Source of the DNA: JBAWAP01 sp049589355
GTDB lineage: Bacteria; Chloroflexota; Anaerolineae; VGOG01
DNA: 47,107 nt
Assembly: GCA_049589355.1 (NCBI GenBank)
Contig: JBAWAP010000083.1
Location: 1 to 47,107, forward strand
Reading direction: 5' to 3'
Shown: piece by piece, positions 18,790-26,248 of the stretch
Layout: each line of letters begins with the position of its first letter
How positions within the stretch are numbered: the first letter of the stretch is position 1
Notes under the pieces: model-generated
Seen by the model: the letters and a program-made list of their open reading frames with translations, nothing else
Databases searched by the model: none
Told to the model about the DNA's origin: nothing
Position numbers and translations under genes: made by a program

Positions 18790-20721
18790 ATGGCTGAACC
18801 ACAAGTAGCTCTGTATGGCTCTTGGAAATCACCGATCACCTCGGACCTGATCGTGTCTGAAACGATCGGGCTTGGGCAGATCGCGCTCAATGGCGAGGAC
18901 ATCTACTGGGTTGAGATGCGACCGGCGGAGGGCGGACGCAACGTCATCGTGCGACGAACGCCAGACGGGAGGACGACCGACGTCACACCAGCCCCCTTCA
19001 ACGCTCGAACGCGAGTGCACGAGTATGGGGGTGGCGACCTCATCGTCGCTGATGGCACGGTCTACTTCTCGAACTTCACCGATCAGCGCCTCTACCGCCA
19101 GGATCCCGGCGCGGAGCCGCGCCCGATCACTCGTGAGGTAAGCCTGCGCTACGCGGACGGCATCATAGACCACCGCCGGGGGCGGATGATCTGCGTACGC
19201 GAAGACCACACCGTTGCGGGCCGCGAGGCCACCAACACGATTGTGAGCCTCGGTCTCGATGGTGGCGACGGCGGCCAGGTGCTTGTCTCCGGGAACGACT
19301 TTTACTCGTCGCCGCGCCTCAGTCCGGATGGGTCTCGCCTGGCGTGGCTTACCTGGAATCATCCGAATATGCCGTGGGATGGAACCGAGCTGTGGGTCGG
19401 TGAGTTTAGGGCCGATGGCTTGCTGGGTCGAATCGAGCGAGTTGCCGGCGGCCTTGATGAATCCATCTTCCAGCCAGAGTGGTCGCTGGAGGGCGTCCTG
19501 CACTTTGTCTCCGACCGGACTGGCTGGTGGAATCTCTACCGCTGGCACGACGGGCGCGTCGAGCCCCTCATCGAGATGGAGGCCGAGTTCGGAATGCCGC
19601 AGTGGGTCTTCGGAATGTCCACCTATGCGTTCGAGTCGGCCGGTCGCATCATCTGCATCTATACCCAACAGGGAACCTATCGCCTGGCGAGCCTCGACAC
19701 GAGGACGGGCAAGCTCGATCCAATCGAGACCCCATACACCCAGATATGGGAGTTGCGAGCAGCGCCAGGGCGCGTTGTGTTCAGTGCTGGCTCGCCGACT
19801 GAGCCAGCGTCAATTGTCCAACTCGGCCTTGCCACGCAGCAGATAGAGGTGCTGCGCCGTTCGAGCGAGATCGCAATTGACGCAGGGTATCTGTCAATTC
19901 CGCGAGCGATTGAATTCCCAACTGAGCACGGCTTGACAGCGCACGCCTTCTTCTATGGGCCAAAAAATCGCGATTACATCGCTCCAACCAGCGAGCGACC
20001 ACTGCTTCTTGTGATAAGCCACGGTGGGCCGACAGGGATGACCTCCAGCGCGCTCAACCTAATGATCCAGTATTGGACCAGCCGGGGGATCGCTGTCCTC
20101 GATGTGAACTACGGGGGCAGCACTGGCCACGGCCGGGCGTATCGTCAGCGGCTGGAGGGCCAGTGGGGCGTCGTTGACGTTGACGACTGCGTGAACGGCG
20201 CGCGTTACCTTGTTGAGCGCGGCGAGGTTGATGAGAATCGGCTTGCCATTCGTGGCGGCAGCGCAGGCGGCTACACGACGCTCAGCGCGCTCACCTTCCG
20301 TGACATCTTCAAGGCCGGTGCGAGCTACTTCGGCATCAGCGACTTAGAAGCGTTAGCAAAGGATACCCACAAGTTCGAGTCGCGCTACCTGGATCGGCTG
20401 ATCGGTCCCTACCCCGAACGGCGCGACCTCTACCGGGAACGCTCGCCGATTCACTTTACCCATCGCCTCTCATGTCCAATGATCATCTTCCAGGGGCTTG
20501 AGGACAAAGTCGTTCCACCCAATCAGGCGGAGAAGATGTTCGAGGCTGTGCGCGCCAAGGGGCTGCTCGTGGCATACTTGCCGTTCGAGGGAGAGCAGCA
20601 CGGCTTCCGCCGCGCCGAGAACATCAAGTGCGCGCTTGACGCTGAGCTCTACTTCTACTCAAAGGTCTTCGGCTTCGAGCTCGCCGACCCGGTTGAGCCG
20701 GTGCCGATCGAGAATCTTTAG
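18790..20721 (+). CDS. S9 family prolyl-oligopeptidase / acylaminoacyl-peptidase
   Basis: 643 residues, ATG 18790 after AGAAAGGAGA. The N-terminal half is a beta-propeller (repeats such as SPDGSRLAWLTWNH and EWSLEGVLHFVSDRTG). The C-terminal alpha/beta-hydrolase domain holds the triad: Ser491 in GGSAGGY, Asp572 in GLEDKVVPP and His604 in GEQHGF. The oxyanion region SHGGPTGMT is typical. No signal peptide is seen, so it is probably cytosolic and degrades short peptides. Terminator at 20793-20831 follows. Confidence 0.93.
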   Translation: MAEPQVALYGSWKSPITSDLIVSETIGLGQIALNGEDIYWVEMRPAEGGRNVIVRRTPDGRTTDVTPAPFNARTRVHEYGGGDLIVADGTVYFSNFTDQRLYRQDPGAEPRPITREVSLRYADGIIDHRRGRMICVREDHTVAGREATNTIVSLGLDGGDGGQVLVSGNDFYSSPRLSPDGSRLAWLTWNHPNMPWDGTELWVGEFRADGLLGRIERVAGGLDESIFQPEWSLEGVLHFVSDRTGWWNLYRWHDGRVEPLIEMEAEFGMPQWVFGMSTYAFESAGRIICIYTQQGTYRLASLDTRTGKLDPIETPYTQIWELRAAPGRVVFSAGSPTEPASIVQLGLATQQIEVLRRSSEIAIDAGYLSIPRAIEFPTEHGLTAHAFFYGPKNRDYIAPTSERPLLLVISHGGPTGMTSSALNLMIQYWTSRGIAVLDVNYGGSTGHGRAYRQRLEGQWGVVDVDDCVNGARYLVERGEVDENRLAIRGGSAGGYTTLSALTFRDIFKAGASYFGISDLEALAKDTHKFESRYLDRLIGPYPERRDLYRERSPIHFTHRLSCPMIIFQGLEDKVVPPNQAEKMFEAVRAKGLLVAYLPFEGEQHGFRRAENIKCALDAELYFYSKVFGFELADPVEPVPIENL

Positions 20722-20792
20722 GATAGCGCCGTCCGCCCTAGGTAGCGGTTCCTGAGATGTAACCGTCGAACAACTGTGACCGCTGGATGCCG

Positions 20793-20831
20793 AGCCACCT
20801 GCGCAATGAGTACAGGTGGCTTTGCTTTTTT
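20793..20831 (+). terminator. Intrinsic terminator after the S9 peptidase
   Basis: AGCCACCTG (20793-20801) pairs with CAGGTGGCT (20813-20821), followed by TTGCTTTTTT. Confidence 0.88.
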
Positions 20832-20858
20832 GCCAAGCGAACTGAATTCTGCTATACT
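20830..20858 (+). promoter_or_regulatory. Promoter of the GNAT gene
   Basis: TTGCCA (20830-20835), 17-bp spacer, TATACT (20853-20858), directly after the preceding terminator's T run and 28 bp before the ATG. Confidence 0.75.
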
Positions 20859-20886
20859 ATGCCCAACAGCTTGACGAAACGGGATT

Positions 20887-21369
20887 ATGGCAACATTTCG
20901 AATCCGACCATTGAATAAAGGAGACCGTGATTGGACAGCTCGTTTGCTTAAAGAGCATTGGCATTCTACGAAAATTGTGACTCGCGGCAGAATCCATTAT
21001 GCCGACGAGTTGCCTGGTTTCATTGCAGTCCAAGAGGATAAACCGGTCGGGTTAGTGACATATCGAGTAGATGGTGACGAGTGCGAAATCATTACGATGA
21101 ATAGTCTGGTGGAGGGAGTCGGAATCGGGGTTGCTTTACAGGACGCTGTCAAGGATATTGCGGCTTCTGCGAAGTGCAAACGCCTGTGGCTTATAACGAC
21201 TAACGATAACACGGCAGCTTTGCGTTTCTATCAGAAGAGGGGCTTCTCGCTCGTGGCGGTGCACCGTAATGCGCTTGAGCAGTCGCGCAGACTGAAGCCA
21301 GAAATCCCCTTGGTTGGCACAAATGGAATCCCGCTTCGAGATGAGATCGAACTTGAATTACTTTTGTGA
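20887..21369 (+). CDS. GNAT family N-acetyltransferase
   Basis: 160 residues. The acetyl-CoA-binding fold is suggested by GFIAVQEDKPVGLVTYRVDG, then the V-x-GxGxG-like stretch VEGVGIGVALQDAVKD, and LWLITTNDNTAALRFYQKRGFSLVAVH, the classic motif B with an Asn-Ala-FYQKRGF tail. Substrate cannot be predicted. It stands alone between a terminator and the next promoter. No strong ribosome-binding site is seen ahead of the ATG. Confidence 0.88.
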   Translation: MATFRIRPLNKGDRDWTARLLKEHWHSTKIVTRGRIHYADELPGFIAVQEDKPVGLVTYRVDGDECEIITMNSLVEGVGIGVALQDAVKDIAASAKCKRLWLITTNDNTAALRFYQKRGFSLVAVHRNALEQSRRLKPEIPLVGTNGIPLRDEIELELLL

Positions 21370-21381
21370 AGGGGTTATAAT
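21353..21381 (+). promoter_or_regulatory. Promoter upstream of the Lrp/AsnC-type small protein
   Basis: TTGAAT (21353-21358), 17 bp, TATAAT (21376-21381). The -35 box overlaps the end of the GNAT gene. It leaves a leader of about 80 bases before the ATG at 21470. Confidence 0.7.
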
Positions 21382-21469
21382 GTACCAGTAGGATTGGAAC
21401 TATTGGCCTATGGCTTAGATAGCCTAATAGTATCTATGGCTATCAATATTCGGCGAAAGGAGAGAAACA

Positions 21470-21700
21470 ATGAGTGTCAAAGCCTACATCCTGGCAAACG
21501 TGGAGGTCGGCCTGGGCGAGGATGTGATCGAGGCCTTATCAGCCATCGAGGGGGTCAAAAGCGCTCACAACGTTACGGGGCCGTACGACGTGATCGCCTT
21601 CATCGAGGTTCCAGACACCGATGCGCTGGGGGAGCTGGTCATCACCGAGATCCAACTGATAGATGGCATTGACTACACTCTCACTTGCGTGGTTATATAA
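21470..21700 (+). CDS. Stand-alone Lrp/AsnC ligand-binding (RAM) domain protein
   Basis: 76 residues, ATG after AAAGGAGA. The whole protein is one alpha/beta RAM domain: KAYILANVEVGLGEDVIEAL, GVKSAHNVTGPYDVIAFIEV and a final strand ending DYTLTCVVI. The HTH part of Lrp/AsnC regulators is absent, so it cannot bind DNA by itself. Such free domains form rings that bind amino acids or act as partners of full-length Lrp proteins. No target gene is evident next to it. Confidence 0.88.
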   Translation: MSVKAYILANVEVGLGEDVIEALSAIEGVKSAHNVTGPYDVIAFIEVPDTDALGELVITEIQLIDGIDYTLTCVVI

Positions 21701-21784
21701 ACTTTGGTAGACTATTCCGGCGATCTCATGGTGATCGGTCGCTGCTCTCCGGAATACAGGTGTGAGATCGCGAAGCGCCAGTGA

Positions 21785-21800
21785 TTGGGGCGTTCGACGT
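21785..21800 (+). repeat. Direct repeat TTGGGGCGTTCGACGT, copy 1
   Basis: The 16-mer recurs at 22447-22462, and the bases after it stay similar (both continue with A-rich runs into CAATA). The two copies flank the LysM lipoprotein gene. Confidence 0.7.
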
Positions 21801-21851
21801 TGAGACAACAATCAATATCGAATACGATAACAAACTAGAGAGGTGAAAACC

Positions 21852-22379
21852 ATGAAAAGGGTAACCTTGCTGGTATTCATTTGCCTGGTGTTAGCTGCTA
21901 CTGCAGCCGGATGCCGTCTTGTTGCGCCCACGCCTGACCCAAATGAGATACAACGATTGGTAGCTCAGGCTGTACAAGCAACGATAGAAGCCATGCCCAC
22001 CGCCACTCCGTATCCCACCTATACACCTGCGCCATCAGGACCCACCTACACACCGTATCCCACATATACTGTCGTCTCTGTCAGGCCCATCCCTGTCACG
22101 CCACGGTCGCTGCCTGGTGTCACTGCCACATTGCATACTTACATCGTCGTGGCAGGCGATACGCTGAGTGGTATAGCCAAAGAGTATGGTACTACAGTTG
22201 AAGCCATAATAGCAGCCAACGAGATCGGTGACCCAGGATTGATCGTTATTGGTCAAGTATTGTCCATCCCGGTTGAGGAAGCGGGACCTGTCTCTACATC
22301 CGCAACCTCTACCCCACCTACCCCCACAGCAACACCCATGCCTCCAACCGTAACCCCTACCGGGACTCCGGCATCATAG
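21852..22379 (+). CDS. LysM-domain lipoprotein with Thr/Pro-rich linkers
   Basis: 175 residues from ATG 21852 (GAGAGGTG upstream; a GTG at 21843 lies within that ribosome site). The signal peptide ends in a lipobox-like TAAGC, so it is probably anchored to the membrane by a lipidated Cys. A Pro/Thr/Tyr-rich linker (TPYPTYTPAPS) leads to one LysM domain, YIVVAGDTLSGIAKEYGTTVEAIIAANE with IVIGQVLSIP, followed by a Thr-Pro tail. LysM binds GlcNAc-containing glycans such as peptidoglycan. No catalytic domain is attached, so a structural or tethering role is likely. Confidence 0.9.
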   Translation: MKRVTLLVFICLVLAATAAGCRLVAPTPDPNEIQRLVAQAVQATIEAMPTATPYPTYTPAPSGPTYTPYPTYTVVSVRPIPVTPRSLPGVTATLHTYIVVAGDTLSGIAKEYGTTVEAIIAANEIGDPGLIVIGQVLSIPVEEAGPVSTSATSTPPTPTATPMPPTVTPTGTPAS

Positions 22380-22426
22380 CGCCAACCCCGTTGGGGATAG
22401 CAAACATTCCACCATCCGTACGACAA

Positions 22427-22454
22427 CGCCCCAAGCAGGTGGCTGCTTGGGGCG
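22427..22454. terminator. Perfect 12-bp hairpin between convergent genes
   Basis: CGCCCCAAGCAG (22427-22438), loop GTGG, CTGCTTGGGGCG (22443-22454). It has no T run but lies between the ends of the LysM gene (+) and the 22492 gene (-), so a bidirectional stop signal is likely. Its right arm overlaps repeat copy 2 (22447-22462). Confidence 0.6.
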
Positions 22455-22491
22455 TTCGACGTCGAAACGAAAGCAATACAACCCGAGGCTT

Positions 22492-22872
22492 CTATCTCCT
22501 CTCTACCAGGGCAAGGGCGTCCTCTTTCTCTGCCTTCTTCTTCTGCATTCCAGCCTCGGCCTTTTCTCGCTCCTTGGAATAACCCAGGAACTTCAGGATA
22601 GAGTTGATGCTTTCTGTGCCTGCGCTGATGACCAAACCCGTAACGATGGCGTCCCAGAATTCCGCGCTGGCAATACCCAGCGGTTGTAAGACGCGCAGTC
22701 CGGCCCCAAACGCCAGGACCAACCCGACGATCAAAGATACAATGCCGAGAACTAGCTTCTTATCGGCGTCCCCGATGATTTTTTTGACTAGGGGATCAAG
22801 CATCTCCAGAAGCTGTTGAACGGCGAAGCCAGCAGCGAAAGCAGGCCCCAGAGCCTTAACGAGCGTATCCAT
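22492..22872 (-). CDS. Small membrane protein, function unknown (holin-like topology)
   Basis: 126 residues, ATG 22872 after GGAGGTGATTCG. An amphipathic N-terminal segment (PLVKKIIGDADKK) precedes two hydrophobic stretches (LVLGIVSLIVGLVLAFGAGL and AIVTGLVISAGTESINSIL) and a highly charged C-terminal tail rich in Lys and Glu. Size and layout recall phage holins, but there is no neighbouring lysin or phage gene, so this remains a topology-based remark. I do not recognise the family. Confidence 0.75.
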   Translation of the reverse strand: MDTLVKALGPAFAAGFAVQQLLEMLDPLVKKIIGDADKKLVLGIVSLIVGLVLAFGAGLRVLQPLGIASAEFWDAIVTGLVISAGTESINSILKFLGYSKEREKAEAGMQKKKAEKEDALALVERR

Positions 22873-22912
22873 CGAATCACCTCCTCCCCATAGTTTGGTT
22901 CAAGCCTCCTAA

Positions 22913-22944
22913 GCGATCAGCAACTGCCACCCGTTGCTGATCGC
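22913..22944. other. Perfect 12-bp inverted repeat upstream of the small membrane protein gene
   Basis: GCGATCAGCAAC (22913-22924) and GTTGCTGATCGC (22933-22944), loop of 8. It lies in the gap after the end of the propeller/M15 gene and 41 bp before the start of the small membrane protein (both -). It could terminate the upstream operon or act as an operator. No T run follows. Confidence 0.55.
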
Positions 22945-23073
22945 TAGATACCATAACACCTTGGCACATCATAAGTTGCATGTCCTGAGCCTGCCTGCCC
23001 TGAGCCCCTCGGCTTCGCTCGGGATAAACTCTGCTGAATGGTCGAAGGGCGGCACTTACATGAGCGAAGCCCA

Positions 23074-24816
23074 TCAGGGGTGAAGTTTGCGCCACCTCTT
23101 CTCGGATGGCGGCAGGGGGATGCCTTTAGCAAATATTAAGTATTCGTCCTCTCCTGCCTCGACTATATTTTCCCAGGTGAAGTAGCGGTCCATCTCCTCC
23201 TGGGAATAGACCTGTAGCATGGCCTGGTACCACTCCCAACCATCTCGCTTCTGATAGTGCCAGTACTCCAGAGCCTTAAAGTGCCAGGTCCAACTGAAAT
23301 CCTCTGCGTCGTAGGCCGAGATACGCCACCACCCATACTCCCGGGCCAAAGTGGTGAAGTCCACATAGTACCCACGGGGTATAGGTTTATAGGTGCCACC
23401 CTCTTCGGGGGCGATGTCGGTTCTGGCTTTGCGGCTGAGGTCCCAGGGATTGACCTTGAGGGGCCTCCCTTGACTACCGTCTTGGCGGACACAGCGAAGG
23501 AACAAGCGCCAGTAGGTCTCGCCTCCTATGTCCTCACGCACCACTTCCAAGCGCGGCCGGCCATACTGGTCATAGGAGTCGAAGAGCAGGTCAACAGCCC
23601 GCCCTGCCTTGTGCCAGCTAGCATACTCAGAGGTCTCGCTGTAGAAATCAAAGGGGCGCAGGGCCTCGCTCAAAGCACTCAAGAAGTCATAGCCCGTCTC
23701 CTCAACCACCCGAGCCCGCAGGACATTGAAGGAGTCGTCAACTCGATCGTTCAGCTTGGCGATGTCCGTCTCTACGCCGGGCAGCCGGGCAAAACCGTAA
23801 GGGTGATGGTGCCCTTCGGGCCGCGTGCTCATTCCCTCATCAATAACGACAGCCTCGTCGCCTTCGCTGACCACTTCACCCCCAATCCCAGCTACCTCGT
23901 TCCATGACAAAGGGCCATCCAAGGCTGTAGGACCAGTTAGAGCCAGGGGCAACTCTCCCAGAGCGTCAGGGCCCATAACCAGGATCACCTCACCGAAGGG
24001 CCGCCGGGAGACAAAGGCCAGGCGCTCGCCATCGGGCGACCAGGCGGGGGAATCATCAGAAGCGAGCCAGGTGACCCTTTCCGTTAGCCCTCCCTCGGCT
24101 GGGGGAAACTCCACCTCCATGACGTAGATTTCGCGTAGGCCGTCCCTCTCGATGACAAAAGCCAGCTTCGTACCATCGGGCGACCAGGCGGGGCTCTCCT
24201 CAATGTCCAAACTATCGGTCAGTTGAACGATTTCGCCACTCTCCACGTCTGCAGTGAAGATGTCCTTGTCACCATAGCGCCAGGAGGTGAAGGCGATGTA
24301 GTGACCATCGGGCGACCAGGCGGGACCATAGTCTCCGGCTGACTCATTGGGGGTCAAATTCACCTGGCTGCTCCCGTCAGCGTCCATGACGCAGATATCC
24401 AGGTCCCCGGCCCGAGATGACTCGAAGGCTATCCTGCGGCCATCCGGCGACCAGGCTGGAGCCCCATCGTAGGCTGGATCATCGGTCAGTCGGGTTAAGT
24501 CGCCGTAGGCATCCAAAACGTAGATGTCCCAGTTACCGTTACGGCGGGAAGCGAAAGCTAGCTTCGTGCCGTCGGGCGACCAGGCAGGGTCCCGATCCTC
24601 GGCAGGGTCGCTGGTCAGCTTTTGCCACTGACCGCTGACCACATCCACACTGTAGATGTCCCAGTTGCCGCCCCGACAGGCGCTGAAAGCGATACGCCCG
24701 CCGCTCGGGGCCAAACTGGAGTTAACGGGCGGTGCCCAAACTAACAGAGCCACCGAGAGTATGGCTCCGCCGAGGAAGAAATATGATTTTGGCGCTTGAA
24801 ATCGGGGATGGCCCAT
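23074..24816 (-). CDS. TolB-type beta-propeller fused to a predicted M15-like zinc peptidase domain
   Basis: 580 residues, ATG 24816 with AAGGA upstream. Residues ~11-30 form a signal or anchor helix. Residues ~38-300 contain about six PD40 repeats of the AWSPDGxxLAF type, one propeller. The C-terminal ~240 residues hold S400-W-H402-K-A-G-R-A-V-D409, exactly the SxHxxGxAxD pattern of M15 peptidases (VanX/VanY, hedgehog-type DD-peptidases), and E517-Y-W-H520, the matching ExxH. Those would supply two His and one Asp zinc ligands and a Glu base. Predicted role: a cell-wall peptide or other extracytoplasmic amidase tethered by a propeller. Its start overlaps the stop of the 39-codon ORF (TGATG), joining it to hgcB. 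Confidence 0.85.
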   Translation of the reverse strand: MGHPRFQAPKSYFFLGGAILSVALLVWAPPVNSSLAPSGGRIAFSACRGGNWDIYSVDVVSGQWQKLTSDPAEDRDPAWSPDGTKLAFASRRNGNWDIYVLDAYGDLTRLTDDPAYDGAPAWSPDGRRIAFESSRAGDLDICVMDADGSSQVNLTPNESAGDYGPAWSPDGHYIAFTSWRYGDKDIFTADVESGEIVQLTDSLDIEESPAWSPDGTKLAFVIERDGLREIYVMEVEFPPAEGGLTERVTWLASDDSPAWSPDGERLAFVSRRPFGEVILVMGPDALGELPLALTGPTALDGPLSWNEVAGIGGEVVSEGDEAVVIDEGMSTRPEGHHHPYGFARLPGVETDIAKLNDRVDDSFNVLRARVVEETGYDFLSALSEALRPFDFYSETSEYASWHKAGRAVDLLFDSYDQYGRPRLEVVREDIGGETYWRLFLRCVRQDGSQGRPLKVNPWDLSRKARTDIAPEEGGTYKPIPRGYYVDFTTLAREYGWWRISAYDAEDFSWTWHFKALEYWHYQKRDGWEWYQAMLQVYSQEEMDRYFTWENIVEAGEDEYLIFAKGIPLPPSEKRWRKLHP

Positions 24817-24935
24817 CAGAGCAGATCCTTCAGCGCGGTCTTAAGGTTGGCTTCGCTGGTTATGATTATACTCCTTTTCGCTCCCTCCGCAAAGTCTTCA
24901 AGTGCTTCAAAAGCTTTCACCCTTTTTGTTGTCAC
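24816..24935 (-). CDS. Small ORF of 39 codons linking hgcB to the propeller/M15 gene
   Basis: GTG start at 24935 overlaps the hgcB stop as GTGA, with G-rich GGGGG just upstream; its TGA overlaps the next ATG as TGATG. The product is charged, with two likely helices: TTKRVKAFEALEDFAEGAK followed by RSIIITSEANLKTALKDLL. No Cys and no hydrophobic segment. The double overlap and natural-looking composition argue for real translation. I recognise no family; it could be a small accessory protein of the operon or simply a coupling device. Confidence 0.55.
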   Translation of the reverse strand: MTTKRVKAFEALEDFAEGAKRSIIITSEANLKTALKDLL

Positions 24936-25213
24936 GAACCCCCACTGCTGCCGCAGGTGGGCTCTTTCTTGCCGGTCAGGGCAGCGTAGATCATGGCCGC
25001 AGCACATCCCACGCCACTTTCTACTGTGATCGCGCCCGTCGGGCAGTTGAGCTGACAGGCTCCACATTCCATGCACGCTTCTAGGCGGACGAGTTGAGCC
25101 ACGTGTCCGTTCATCGCAAACACTGCATGTGGGCATACGATGCTGCACAGCTCACAGCCGATGCACAATTCCGGGTCGTATTGGAGCGTGTTGACCACAG
25201 ACACATTGAACAT
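24932..25213 (-). CDS. hgcB: HgcB, 2[4Fe-4S] ferredoxin of mercury methylation
   Basis: 93 residues, ATG 25213 after GGGAGGATC. Two cluster motifs: C17-x2-C20-x2-C23-x3-C27 (CIGCELCSIVCP) and C47-x2-C50-x2-C53-x3-C57 (CMECGACQLNCP). The second is the HgcB hallmark CMECGAC. Beyond the clusters are Cys70 in ESGVGCA and Cys87 in the Gly/Ser-rich tail; tail cysteines of HgcB are thought to pass Hg(II) and the clusters to supply low-potential electrons to the HgcA cobalamin. Starts 17 bp after hgcA, the usual order. The tail has one Cys rather than the vicinal pair known from some Desulfovibrio proteins. Confidence 0.94.
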   Translation of the reverse strand: MFNVSVVNTLQYDPELCIGCELCSIVCPHAVFAMNGHVAQLVRLEACMECGACQLNCPTGAITVESGVGCAAAMIYAALTGKKEPTCGSSGGS

Positions 25214-25230
25214 GATGATCCTCCCAACAC

Positions 25231-26226
25231 TCAGGTCAAAGACAGGACGATTGTCAATACGATGCCTATCCCAAACGTCCAGGCCATGATGGGGATGTAG
25301 GTGAATATCTCGCGTCTGACCCTGCTCCTGGAAGTAAACGTAGTCGAGCCGGTGAAGTTCAATGCCAGGTAGGCAGTCACCGGTGGTAAGGCCAGTAAGT
25401 AGGTCAGCGCCCCACCGACCTGCCGCCACCCCGGTGCGTCAGGGTTGCCTAGGAGTATCGTTAGAGCGAAGGGGAGCGCCACCACACTGCCCAGGATGAA
25501 CCCCTTGCTGCTGAAGTCGCGGGTCGGAAGCCAGGGCAGCAGGATGGGGAATATGACCACACCGGCCAGGATAGCTGCGACTGCACTAACGGAGGCCAGG
25601 AAGCCGCTGAAGAAGAACAGTGCGACTGCCGCAATCACCACCGGTAGCAGGATATGAACCAGCTCCACCGGAATCAGGATTAGGCGGTCGCGCAACGCAA
25701 AGCGCACCCGGCGCATCTCCGATGTAGCCCGATGGGTCTTGAGATATTCCGGCAGGTCGGCCGCCCGCACCGGGCCGTATTCGACTTTGAACCCTGAACG
25801 CTTCTTGACCTCGTGCGCGGCAACTCCGGCTGCCCCCAGTTGGGGCAATATTAACACGCGGTGGATGACGACGTCATGGAGTGCAGTCGCTTCGATGCGG
25901 TGCACTAACTCGTCGGTGCCAAAGGTCCCCTTACCGGCAGCGCACCAGACGTTGATGCCCATGGTATCCAGGACCAGTATGTAGCCGTCAATCCCCACCA
26001 GCGCCGAACGCAGCGCGTCGGAACTGAGGGTGTAATTGGCGGTGACAAAAACAGGCGAATCCGATGTGGGCTTGCCCAGGGCGTACAGTCCCGGCTCGAC
26101 CCGATGGCCGCTGCGGTTAACGCCCCAGCGCGCCAGGAAATGGTCCCAGCTATTCGCCAGGGTGATAGTGCTGGTTGTAGGTCGGACATAGGGTTGTATA
26201 GGGCTTGCGTTGGTATCTGGCATCAT
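25231..26226 (-). CDS. hgcA: HgcA, corrinoid mercury methyltransferase
   Basis: 331 residues. The N-terminal corrinoid-binding domain carries N92-V-W-C95-A-A-G-K99, the cap-helix motif diagnostic of HgcA; the Cys is the lower-axial cobalt ligand in characterised proteins. Its context, YILVLDTMGINVWCAAGKGTF, shares the general fold of the CdhD/acetyl-CoA synthase corrinoid protein. The C-terminal half has five hydrophobic helices (about 192-216, 217-243, 250-270, 280-305, 308-331), matching HgcA topology. Role: transfers a methyl group from methylcobalamin to Hg(II) at the membrane. It lies 22 bp downstream of the cysE fusion and 17 bp upstream of hgcB, all on one strand. Confidence 0.96.
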   Translation of the reverse strand: MMPDTNASPIQPYVRPTTSTITLANSWDHFLARWGVNRSGHRVEPGLYALGKPTSDSPVFVTANYTLSSDALRSALVGIDGYILVLDTMGINVWCAAGKGTFGTDELVHRIEATALHDVVIHRVLILPQLGAAGVAAHEVKKRSGFKVEYGPVRAADLPEYLKTHRATSEMRRVRFALRDRLILIPVELVHILLPVVIAAVALFFFSGFLASVSAVAAILAGVVIFPILLPWLPTRDFSSKGFILGSVVALPFALTILLGNPDAPGWRQVGGALTYLLALPPVTAYLALNFTGSTTFTSRSRVRREIFTYIPIMAWTFGIGIVLTIVLSLT

Positions 26227-26248
26227 ATGCTTCTCGGTTTGTAAGATT

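Noticed and set aside
22492..22872. Phage holin
   Set aside because: Topology is suggestive, but no lysin or phage gene is nearby and no family motif is seen.
24816..25148. Longer 110-codon frame covering hgcB and the gap after it
   Set aside because: Its upstream two thirds overlap hgcB in another frame with no family similarity; only the last 39 codons after the hgcB stop look genuine.
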